This document shows, one piece after another, positions 34,960 to 44,032 of a stretch of DNA of 64,000 nucleotides. The notes below the pieces were generated by a model, which worked only from the letters and a program-made list of their open reading frames with translations, was not told the origin of the DNA and did not search any database. The position numbers and the translations under genes are program-made. This stretch comes from Maratus speciosus (taxonomy: Eukaryota > Arthropoda > Arachnida > Araneae > Salticidae): assembly GCA_963932465.1 (NCBI GenBank), contig OZ010790.1:351937087-352001086 (forward strand). The letters run 5' to 3'. Every line of letters begins with the position of its first letter. Within the stretch, counting starts at the first letter, position 1.

Positions 34960-36365
34960 AGAGGTTAAATATTAGATTTTTTCAAAATTTTATTATTTGT
35001 CGTTTGATGTAAGGTGTTCAGCTATAAGTATGCAAATTTTCATGTCTCCAACATAATTAGGGGCTGAGTTAGAAAAATTGCTTAAAATACACAAGTTAGA
35101 GCCCAGAGGGTTAAATATTAGACTTTTTCAAAATTTTATAATTTGCCGTTTGATGTGAGGTGTTCAGCTATAAGTATGCAAAATTCCATGTCTCCAACTT
35201 AATTAGGGGCTGAGTTAGAAAAATTGTTTAAAATACAGAAGTTAGAGACCGGAGGGTTAAATATGACTTTTTCGAAGTTTTATGATTTGTCGTGTTATCG
35301 CAAGTGTTCAGCTATAAGTATGCAAACTTTCTTGTCTCCAACTTAATTAGTGGCTGAGTTGGAAAAAATGCTTAAAATACACAAGTTAGAGCCCAGAGGG
35401 TTAAATATTAGACCTTTTTCAAAATTTTATTATTTGTCGTTTGATCTGAGGTGTTCAGCTATAAGTATGCAAAATTTCATGTCTCCAACTTACATAGGGG
35501 CTGAGTTAGAAAAATTGCTTAAAATACACAATTTAGACCCCCAGAGGTTTAAATATTAGACTTTTTCAAAATTTTATTCTTTGTCGTTTGATGTGAGGTG
35601 TTCAGCTAAAAGTATGCAAAATTTCATGTCTCCAACTTAATTAGGGGCTGAGTTAGAAAAATTGCTTAAAATACAGAAGTTAGAGACTGGAGGGTTAAAT
35701 ATGATTTTTTCAATTTTTTATGATTTATCGTGTTATCGCAAGTGTTCAGCTATAAGTATGCAAAATTTCATGTCTCCAACTTAATTAGGGGCTGAGTTAA
35801 AAAAATTGTTTAAAATACACAAGTTAGAGCCCAGAGGATTAAATATTAGACTTTTTCAAAATTTTATTATTTGTCATTTGATGTGAGGTGTTCAGCTATA
35901 AGTATGCAAAATGTCATGTCTCCAACTTAATTAGGGGCTGAGTTAGAAAAATTGCTTAAAGTACAGAAGTTAGAGACTGGAGGGTTAAATATGACTTTTT
36001 CAAAATTTTATGATTTATCGTGTTATCGCAAGTGTTCAGCTATAAGTATGCAAACTTTCATGTCTCCAACTTAATTAGGGGCTGAGTTAGAAAAATTGCT
36101 TTAAATACACAAGTTAGAGCCCAGAGGGTTTAATATTAAAACTTTTTCAAAATTTTATTATTTGTCATTTGATGTGAGATGTTCAGCTATAAGTATGCAA
36201 AATTTCATGTCTCCAACTGAATTAAATTAGAGGCTGTGTTAGAAAAATTGCTTAAAATACACAAGTTAGAGCCCAGAGGGTTAAATATTAGACTTTTTCA
36301 AAATTTTATTATTTGCCGTTTGATGTGAGGTGTTCAGCTATAAGTATGCAAATTTTCAGTCTCCG
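34960..36365 (+). repeat. Satellite array, 10 units of about 146 bp with two unit types
   Basis: The landmark TGTTCAGCTATAAGTATGCA starts at 35015, 35161, 35305, 35452, 35599, 35743, 35889, 36033, 36180 and 36331. Two variants exist. Type A has CGTTTGATGTGAGG before the landmark and ATATTAGAC; type B has CGTGTTATCGCAAG and ATATGAC, and its units are 144 bp. The order is A A B A A B A B A A. Other unit landmarks are CATGTCTCCAACTTAATTAG and GGGGCTGAGTTAGAAAAATT. Array identity is high, about 90 percent or more within a type, so it is young. The right border is GAACGGGCTCTGTGACAG, leading into a GACAGACAGACAGACA tract. Confidence 0.85.
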
Positions 36366-36605
36366 ACATATATAGTTTCTGAGAACGGGCTCTGTGACAG
36401 ACGGACAGACAGACAGACAAAGGAGTGTGACAGGTAGTGTTTAGTTAGATGAACGAAACTCTAAAAACATGCTGCGGATGACTGTAACAACATCCTAAAA
36501 TTACATTACCATCAGCGATCTACCAATACCGAATTTAGTTTATATTCGTTTCATATATTCTTATTCTTCTGTGTGACCCTGTAAAATAACTATCAAAATT
36601 ATATA
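36366..36605. other. Array flank with GACAGACA tract
   Basis: ACAGACGGACAGACAGACAG occurs at about 36403, a common border of arthropod repeats. No gene. Confidence 0.5.
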
Positions 36606-36777
36606 CAGTAAAACCTCTGAATAGCGGACACCCCCAGAATGCAGAATTTGTCCTCTATTTAGAGGTGACTTCTACTGAGAGTAAAACATGTACAGTTATT
36701 TAAGAGTTGGTAATCGAAAAAATGTCCGCTAAATAGAGGTATCCGCTAATCGGGTGTGTCCGCTACGGAGGTTTTAC
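36606..36777. mobile_element. Tigger/pogo-type MITE, copy 1 of a head-to-tail pair
   Basis: The left end CAGTAAAACCTCTGAATAGC (then GGACACC) pairs with the right end GGGTGTGTCCGCTACGGAGG (then TTTTAC). CAGTAAAACCTC-type ends with TGTCCGCTA are typical of Tigger/pogo MITEs. Length 172 bp; the terminal TG is missing because the second copy starts directly with CAG. Confidence 0.75.
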
Positions 36778-36952
36778 CAGTAAAACCTCTGAATAGCTAA
36801 CACCTCGGGAGGGCAGAATTTGTCCTCTATTTGGAGGTGTCCGCTACTGAGAGTAAAAAAATGTACAGTTATTTAAGGGTCGGTAATCGAAAAAATGCCC
36901 ACTAAATAGAGATGTCCACTAATCGGGTGTGTCCGTTATGGAGGTTTTACTG
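36778..36952. mobile_element. Tigger/pogo-type MITE, copy 2 of a head-to-tail pair
   Basis: Full-length 175-bp copy from CAGTAAAACC (36778) to GGTTTTACTG (36952). About 88 percent identical to the copy it abuts, including the GTACAGTTATTTAAG and GGTAATCGAAAAAATG interior blocks. No spacer separates the two. Confidence 0.75.
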
Positions 36953-37599
36953 CATAATTATATCATCCTTTACAAGAAAATTGCATGCTGTATGATAGAC
37001 AGACAGACATCCAGAGAAAGTTAACCTCCCGGAGCAATAAACACTCATGTCTTTTGTTTTAATCATCCACAATTGTATATTTCATACAACAGGCTAAAAA
37101 CGGTCACCGTGGTACGGAGTACTGTATTATTATTTGTTTGCCCACCAAACCTGGTTGACACGGGTTGACACGGGCAAGGTTTGTGATCACGTGGTTGAAA
37201 CTGATCTATTCGATATTACTGCGTGCGTATTTTTTTTTATTTCCTCCATGTGTTCAAACCAGTTGTCTACGATAACATCAACCGGTGAAAGTGACGCACA
37301 CCAAATTTCTGTGACGTATGCAGATAAATTGCGCTTTTTTATCATTTTTTTCTACATAATTTTTAAACAGTTTGGAACTTATTTTTCATAGTAGGTGCAT
37401 TCAGTAGATGACCCTCATAGGTACCTTCTGGTGCAATCAGAAACGAAATCCGATAAATATTTTTTGAGTTATGCTTGACGAAAGGTTTTTATTAGGCTTT
37501 TTTTTTAGTAGGACATGGCGTTAATATCCATCGTAGTAGTAATGTGTCCGGACAGTAATATTTCGCTGAGTATTAGCCTTCGCTTCGCTCAGACAATTA
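36953..37599. other. Unassigned DNA, locally GC-richer
   Basis: An 85-residue open frame at 37134-37391 begins near a CACGGGTTGACACGGG duplication; I recognise no domain. A GATAGACAGACAGACA tract lies at about 36992. A short TTCGCTGAG / CTTCGCTCAG motif at 37562-37590 resembles repeat borders. Confidence 0.35.
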
Positions 37600-38302
37600 C
37601 ATATATTTTTAAAGTTTTAAATTCATTACATTATTCCATTTCCTGTAGAAGCATTTAAAGTTAAACCAAGGAACACAGTGGGTAAATAGTCATAATATGT
37701 GTTTTAAAAACTGTCCTAGTAAATTGGTGTATTTATGTTTTTAACGTCACACAATTCCAAAGACTTTGAAAGTACAAGAATTTAAGAAACTAATTTATCC
37801 TTCCTTTCAAGAGTAAACTTTCTGCGGAGAATTTTTTTTAGAAATTTTAATATTGATAATTTAATTTTTGTAACTAATTTTCTGATATTTAAATCCAAAA
37901 CATGGCATATTTTTCAATATTTCTGTCCAATATTCACATTTTATTATTAAACTCGACAAAGATGGAATATTACTTAATTACATATATTTTTAAAAGTTTT
38001 AAATTCGTTACATTATTTCATTTCTCGAAGAACCATTTAAAATTAAACTCAGTCACACAAGCGTTAAATAGTCATAATAATTAATTTTAAAAACTGTCCC
38101 AGTAAATTAGTGTAGGTATATTTTTAACATCACACAATTCCGAAGATTTTCAAAGTACAATAATTTAAGAAACTAATTTATCGTTCATTTCTAGAGAAAA
38201 CATTCTATAGAGAATTTTTTTAGATATTTTAATATTGAAAATTTAATTTTTTTAGATTAAGTTTCTATTATTTAAATCCGTAACTTCATATTTTTTTTAT
38301 TA
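37600..38302 (+). repeat. Tandem repeat, unit 381 bp, left part
   Basis: Two units start near 37600 and 37981. Paired landmarks 381 bases apart: AGTAAATTGGTGTA (37720) and AGTAAATTAGTGTAGG (38101); TTTAAGAAACTAATTTATC occurs in both; TACATATATTTTTAAAGTTT and TACATATATTTTTAAAAGTT begin each unit. The second unit is cut at about 38302 by the Helitron-like copy and continues at 39642. Confidence 0.7.
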
Positions 38303-39641
38303 CTATGGGGCTCGGTCCCCTACGAGGTACGCTCGCCAACCCCCGTTCAGACACCGCAGTTTCTAAAAGCACGCTAATTTGATCGGCTTTAAAAGATTTT
38401 CAAAGATTGAATTATAATTTAAAAAACAGTGGCGATCTCCCTATAAACGGGTTTCTATTCATTTCTCTTTGATTGGGGAATTTTAAGGAAAAATCAGCTG
38501 CTGATAAAAGATACTATGGCTGTTTTCCTATTTGATTAAATAAAACCAGTTAAACATTTCATAATAAGCTAATATAATATGAATTAAGTAAACAGAGTCT
38601 TTCTCTCCCGGTATTTTTTAACAAAGCGAAAATAAAGTTCTTTTAAATAAGACATTTTAAGCGGGCCCTCATGTCAAGCACACAAGTCGTAAGTTTGTTC
38701 TTCAATAAATACATAAATAAATGAAAGACATTTTAAATGTATCGTTATTAATCTCACGCAATTTTCACAAACTTTTATTTCTCTTTTTATTATTCACGTG
38801 AAAAAACTTTTGTTAGAAATGAAATATTATTTGCGCTGTCCCAACAAAAGTAGTTGAAAAGTTAATCTCGAAATGTCTCGCGCAGTTTTTAAATTTAAAG
38901 TATTTTGCAATATTATTTTTTGTTCATTTTACGTAATAAGTGTAATGTGACGTAAATGTGACGTAATTTCTCCTATTTAAGATTTCTAACGCATGTTAAT
39001 GAATTTATTATTTTACAATATCCTTTCTCTGTTAAAATTCACGCGTAAATATAGTTTTAATTAAAAAAAATTCAATAAGTTCCTGCTTTTTATACGTAAT
39101 TATTTAATTCTAATTTGAAAGTTTTTTTTCTGTTTATAATAGTTACGTGTAAATAAATTTTTAATTTAAAGCAAACATTATTGTTTGCGCTGTTTATATA
39201 GTTGGCAACAGATTAAATTAGTAAAATTTTCTAAAATAAGTAAAAAAATATTTCTCGAAATGCTGAAAATTTGAATTTAAAATAGAAATAAAAGCTCAAA
39301 AAATGAGTCAAATTAAAAAAAATAAATGTATTCTGCACACCGGGAAATTATAACGTATAAAATGATCTAAAAATGATTAAATTCCGATATATAGTTTTGG
39401 CTCCTATAAAACTTTTTTAATGGAACGACTTTGTCCAACTTTAGCATTAAATATCTCTTAAAATAATTCTTCGATTTGCATCAGCGTATTTATCAAACAT
39501 GTCTCTATAATACAGCCGATTTTAATATTTTGGTATGCAATATTTTTCTTAATATTAACGGAGAAATACCTCCGGTCACAAAAAATTCAAAACCGGCGTC
39601 GGCGGTGACAGCGTAAGTTACTTTTTTGTAGAATAGAGAGA
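38303..39641 (-). mobile_element. Helitron-like element (family A, copy 3), minus strand
   Basis: Read on the minus strand it starts TCTCTCTATTCTACAAAAAA at 39641 (A before) and ends at 38303 with GGGGGTTGGCGAGCGTAC, a GGGG/CCCC hairpin and CATAG followed by T. The canonical CTAG end is thus changed to ATAG. The 1339 bp match copy 1 across CCGGTTTTGAATTTTTTGTG (shared with copy 2), the CGGTGGTATTATAG-type block and GCAAACAAT. It interrupts a unit of the 381-bp repeat with no target duplication visible, which fits Helitron insertion. Confidence 0.55.
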
Positions 39642-39850
39642 TTCTTGTCTAATATATAAATTTTATAATTAAACTTGACAAAGAAGAAATATTACTTAAT
39701 TACATATATTTTTTAATGTCTTAAGTTCGCTACATTATCTCTTTTCTTGAAGAAGCATTTAAAACAAATCTCAAGCACACAGCGGGTAAATATTCATAAT
39801 AAATGATTTTAAAAACTGTCCTAACATATTTTGAATACATTGCATGTCTT
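39642..39850 (+). repeat. Tandem repeat, unit 381 bp, part right of the Helitron-like insertion
   Basis: Sequence resumes with AATTTTATAATTAAACTTGA and runs through ATTACTTAATTACATATATT, AAGAAGCATTTAAAAC and ATTTTAAAAACTGTCCTA, the continuation of the unit cut at 38302. Homology ends near 39830. Confidence 0.65.
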
Positions 39851-40680
39851 TATTATAACCAACCTTAATAGTAGTATTTAAGAATAAAAATTTAAGAGAA
39901 GCACTTGATATATCCTACATATTTTTACAGCTTAAATTTAAATCTTTTATATTTACGATGTTATGTGAAAGTTTTAGAAAAATTCCGCTATATAAATGTG
40001 ATGAATGAAGGGTAGACAGCTTTAAATTGTTCTAAAATCGATGAAAAATATCGGTAATTTTTTTTCTTTGACAAGTTAAATTCTTTCTGAAATATTGCCC
40101 CACAAATGAAAAATTGTGGCTTATATATCTTATTGCAGAATTTGGAAAAATATCGTATGAATGACAAATTTAGAATTTTTTTTTTAACAATTTGAAGTTT
40201 ATTTAAAAGAATTGCTATAAATGCACGTATATACGTAAGATGTCTATAGATCTATAATTATTGAAAGACATAAAACAATATATAAACTAGATGCGCAGTA
40301 TTTAGAATATGTGTTCGTAGGATTTATTCTTATTCTAGTTTCAAATAGAAATCACTGATATCATTGCAAATTAATTGAAATTTATAATTGTTAAAAAAGT
40401 ATTCTAAAAAATGTTTATGGATCATCTTTTTAAAAATGGAAAAGCGCACTATAGGAATAGGATTGTCTCACATTTTTAATTCAAATTTATAACAGTAGTA
40501 ATTCTAGGGAAAAGAAAAATAAGTTGCGAAACATCTATAAAACGAATCGTAAAAGTAACTTTTCAATATAGAACTTGCCATAATAAATTTTGTGGATGCC
40601 TCTTATAAGGTATTATTCTATTTCTATTTTACAAAATTATTAATTTATAATAATAATAAAGGACTTTACGTTGTAATATC
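39851..40680. other. Unassigned AT-rich DNA
   Basis: No supported gene, terminal repeat or tRNA-like element. Confidence 0.5.
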
Positions 40681-41348
40681 GATACAAAACAAATAGGTGT
40701 TGTTATCCAACGTACAATTTGTTCACAAGTTAAACATAAAACTCTACGTTTCGGTTAATCTTTAAAACCTTTGTCAGGAGAAAATTTTTTAAAAATATAA
40801 ATCGACAACAAACTCTTTACATGCTACATTTTGAAATCAATTCAAAATACAAATCAGTACAACGGAAACCTCTTAATCCCAAATAAACAGTTCAGTGGCG
40901 CCATCTTTTAACCAAAGAACCATGCTAAAATTATTTCCAAGCAAGTTATTCCGTGCAATGCTATTATTCGTGAATCTTTAGAAATTTGTCTAAGAAACCA
41001 TGAAGCGTGTAATGATAATTTTACCTTTCACATTCCTGAAATATGACTTTCTATTTTGAAATGTCAATGAAAATTCCACTTTTATCAGCAATTCTTTCAT
41101 TGTTAGTTTCTTTGGTTAAAAGATGGCGCCACTGAACTGTTTATTTGGGATTAAGAGGTTTCCGTGAGACTGATTTGAATTTTGAATTGATTTCAAAATG
41201 TAGCATGTAAAGAGATTGTTGTCGATTTATATTTAAGAAATTTTTTCTCCTGACGAAGGTTTTAAAGATTAAACCGAAACGTAGAGTTTTATGTTAAACT
41301 TGTGAATAAATTGTACGTTGGATAGCAACGCATATTTGATTTGTATTA
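40681..41348. repeat. Large palindrome with Penelope-type terminal sequence
   Basis: Arms 40681-40920 and 41108-41348 are reverse complements at roughly 90 percent (CAGTGGCGCCATCTTTTAAC against its mirror; CATGCTACATTTTGAAATCA against its mirror; GAAACGTAGAGTTTTATG in mirror). The 187-base spacer is unrelated sequence. Each arm, read outward from the spacer, carries CTCCTGACRAAGG...CCGAAACGTAGAG, the arrangement found in Penelope terminal repeats. The structure could be two opposed retroelement tails or a foldback terminal repeat. Confidence 0.65.
41247..41286 (+). ncRNA. Candidate type-I hammerhead ribozyme
   Basis: Core strand 1 is CTGACGA (41250-41256), fitting CUGANGA. It is followed by a stem II of AGGTTT paired with AAACC around a UAAAGAUU loop, then core strand 2 GAAA (41276-41279), then C-G and a UA cleavage site (GUA at 41281-41283). 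Stem I is short: CTC (41247-41249) pairs with GAG (41284-41286). Stem III would be only ACGU, self-complementary, so activity would need a dimer, as proposed for minimal hammerheads of Penelope-like elements. The mirror copy in the left arm has CTGACAA, a broken core. Activity is inferred, not shown. Confidence 0.55.
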
Positions 41349-41756
41349 TTAATTTATTTGTATAAATAGCAGTTATTGCGTTCTTGATAAAATAAAATAA
41401 ATATTTTCACATCCTTTCGGCTTACTTTTGTAATTATTTGTTACATAAATAATATTTTTTAAAACAATTGCTGTGAAATACTATAGAATATCATAAAATG
41501 GGGGAAAAATCAATCTACAGTCTACAATTGCTAAAAGAAATGACAGAGATATATTTAAGTATTCATATAATAAATTAAAAATAATAATTAAAAAAGTATC
41601 ATTTTTAATAATGATTTTGCTAATAACCATCTATTAAAATTCGCCGCATAGTTAAGTGTTAGTCACATGTGCAATTAAAATATATATGAACTTCTCATAA
41701 TTTGTATTTTGTAAAATGAAAAGTGTATGAGATCCGGTTTTAATTATATCACAATA
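41349..41756. other. Unassigned AT-rich DNA
   Basis: No supported gene or repeat boundary. Confidence 0.5.
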
Positions 41757-43011
41757 GGGTAGACCGGGTCACGTTTCCGCGGGTTTTATTCAATGAATTT
41801 TCTAATTTTTGTGTTTTAACTTGTGAAATTTTAGACATTGTAGCTTTATAAAGTAATTAATAAAATAAAAAAATTGTGTATTCAGTTGTCGTCCTATTTG
41901 TGTTTTTAACCGTAAAACAATAAAACTATATATATATATATAGGTCCAAGTCTTTTGCGTAAACATGCCATATTTTATTTATAATTTAAAACACTGTTCA
42001 AAAATAAGAAAAATAAAAAGAATTAATTAAACAGCATTTTATAGGCTAAACTGAAAACATCGGGCTTATTGCTAATTAAAAATAGAAAGTATTTAGTCAT
42101 CTTCATCATCACTGTTAAAGTTTTTACAAACAAAAAATAAAATATTTCCTTCTGCACACTTGTCATGGGACTACCTTTTGCATCTAAGATATTGAACCCA
42201 GTTTTGTCCTTTTTTGGATTGGTTGTATGATTTCAAACAATAAATACGCACACAGTTTTCATCTTGGTCATCAGATTCATTCACAATTCTCTTTTTCCCA
42301 GAGTGTACCAACTATTTCCCTTTTGCAGTTTTTTTTAGTCTCATACCTTTTCCTTTGCTGTATTCTTATTTTGCTTCCATAGAAACTAGTAAATTTTTAC
42401 GTAATTTCTTCTTTTTGTTTTGTTGTGACATCTTTTTTTTTTTTTTTTTTTTTTGCTTCTAACCGGCATGAAGACAGAACTACATCATTGTCAGCTATAA
42501 GAGACGAAACTGTTACACAATTAAACATTAAATGAGAATTTGCAAAAGTAAATATCTTGAAAATACTAAAAAGGCTTGAGACAGTACGGAGCAAATAGGC
42601 TTCAGGGGCACCTTTACGCAGTAAGAACGTGCGTAAAGGTGCCCCGATGTCAATGTGTAAACGTTCCCCGTCGCCATGTCTGGATTTATTTTTAACGTGC
42701 AACGTAAATTAATAACATTTCTGTTCATAAAAATACAGTTCCCAAAAAAGGAAATATTCTGATAATTTTCATGTATTTGTTTATCCTTAACTAAATATTA
42801 TTAGTTCACAGTAAGTTTCAATAAGTTAAACACAAGAATTTACTCACCTTGACATAAAACAGGTTATCCTTTCCGCATGCTAGACGGAAGTTCGATTGAC
42901 ACGTGTCAGAATACCCATTAGAGAGCTGAATCAATCTGACATGATTGGTGACGCGCCAGTTATAACTCGTTTCGGAAAAAGTGCACTGCTTAAACGTGCC
43001 CCGGTCTACCC
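41757..43011 (-). mobile_element. pogo-type TIR element with remnant C-terminal zinc finger
   Basis: TA precedes GGGTAGACCGGGTCACGTTT (41757), and the right end, reverse complemented from 43011, reads GGGTAGACCGGGGCACGTTT followed by AAGCAGTG; TA follows. An internal hairpin at 42605-42646, GGGGCACCTTTACGCA and its exact complement around nine bases, repeats the terminal motif. The minus strand at 42093-42310 encodes a PHD-like cysteine finger ending in an acidic tail, a frequent C-terminus of pogo/Tigger transposases in arthropods. At 1.25 kb the catalytic domain is mostly deleted. Confidence 0.6.
42093..42310 (-). pseudogene. C-terminal PHD-like finger of a pogo-type transposase
   Basis: The frame reads SGKKRIVNESDDQDENC, then YCLKSYNQSKKGQNWVQY, LRCKR, stop, SHDKCAEGN, FFVCKN and ends NSDDEDD before a stop. 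It matches the pattern C-C...GxxWVQC-xxC-xxWxHxxC...FxC seen at the C-terminus of many DDE transposons. One expected cysteine is tyrosine (VQY), the expected tryptophan is a stop (RKR-stop-SHDK), and the last cysteine pair is lost (VCKN). The finger likely served in protein or chromatin contact; here it cannot fold properly. The acidic tail is a common ending in this group. Confidence 0.6.
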
Positions 43012-43542
43012 TACTTGCTAAATAGCACAGTGGTAGGGGTAGGAAAAAAATGCGGAATTCGAATTTAGGGGAAAGCTGTAAATTGTTTTAATTCTTTTAG
43101 TTCAGGTTTAGAATGAATCTGGGAAACCCGGGCACAACGGGTCCCGGGATGAAATGAAGTTTTACGTCTTTAGATTGCAAGGAAGTGCTGCCAGCGAGCG
43201 GCAATAAGCACAAGTAAGAAAACCTGATTCCGTTCAACCTCGGCAGCCATGTTAGTCTAGTTTTCTCGAGGGTTGTTGCGTGAATTTTTCGTTGTGTGAT
43301 TTTTCCGCTGTAGTGTAATTTCTGAGGATTTTCTAACCAAGGTAAAGCATACATACTTGTTTACATTACAACTATAGTTATTTCAGGCTTGAAGTACGTT
43401 TAATTGTCTTTAATTTTGTATAGTTAAACTTTTGTTTACGTATCTTTCTCTAGTGATCATACCTCCCTAACCTCGTGTCCCTGTGGTGGACGGGTGTGAA
43501 TGTTTGTAAAGTGTTGTTTCTAACTAACCGAAATATTTTTAA
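43012..43542. other. Unassigned GC-richer block
   Basis: 43110-43345 is GC-richer than its surroundings, with CCCGGGCACAACGGGTCCCG and a CAAGGTAAAG that resembles a splice donor at about 43339. This could be the 5' untranslated exon of a transposon whose coding remnant follows at 43543. About 70 bp at 43022-43095 resemble 44343-44415 (TAGCACAGT, AATTCG, ATTGTTTTAAT) in direct orientation. Confidence 0.3.
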
Positions 43543-43752
43543 CTAACTTGTTCTGACTGTGAATGTTTATATTGTGGTGAATTTTACTCAAAGTCAGTTG
43601 AAGGTTGGGTAACTTGTTCAATGTGCAAAAAATGGGCACACAATTCCTGTGCGGCATTATATAGCGAAAATGATGAGACTATCCTAGTGTGTGAACTTTA
43701 TCAATACGCTTCAGAAGCGACACAATCAGTGAAAACTGTAGTAAAACCTTAA
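43543..43752 (+). pseudogene. PHD-finger fragment, transposon derived
   Basis: The frame reads CSDCECLYCGEFYSKSVEGW, VTCSMCKKWAHNSCAALYSE and NDETILVCELYQYA before a stop at 43750-43752. The CxxC...CxxC-x(4)-H-x(2)-C...C pattern is a Cys4-His-Cys3 zinc finger of the sort found at the C-terminus of arthropod DDE transposons; the last cysteine is a tyrosine (CELY). A stop lies directly upstream in frame (43540), so the rest of the protein is lost. It is in the opposite orientation to the finger at 42093-42310 and too different to be the same copy. Confidence 0.6.
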
Positions 43753-44001
43753 TAGTCAATTAAAACTAAATATATATAAAGCAATCTTTATATTACATTT
43801 TAATGTGTTCATAAAAAAAAATTGCAGTTCTCTTAATTAACCCCTTTGTACTTTTAAAACATATTTTGAACTTGGTGGCCCGTTCTTCCAAGGGTTCCCC
43901 TACTACGTTTCCCCCCCCCCATTTTACTAGGTTAGCGTTAGAAAATGTGTACAGCTATATAGTGGAAAGCACGTTTTTATTAATTACCATAACAGTCTCT
44001 C

Positions 44002-44032
<31 letters not shown>

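Noticed and set aside
24905..36365. Regularly spaced direct repeats, considered as CRISPR arrays
   Set aside because: Units are 145-300 bp and contiguous with no unique spacers, so they are satellites, not CRISPR. The context is eukaryotic.
37134..37391. 85-residue open frame in GC-richer DNA, considered as a host exon
   Set aside because: No conserved motif, no splice-site support, and it starts next to a local sequence duplication.
42397..42702. 101-residue minus-strand open frame
   Set aside because: It crosses a T-run (lysine stretch) and the internal hairpin of the pogo-type element, and shows no motif; the real remnant of that element is the finger at 42093-42310.
41757..43011. Considered calling an intact pogo transposase
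   Set aside because: Only the C-terminal finger is readable; no helix-turn-helix or DDE core could be found in the 1.25 kb.
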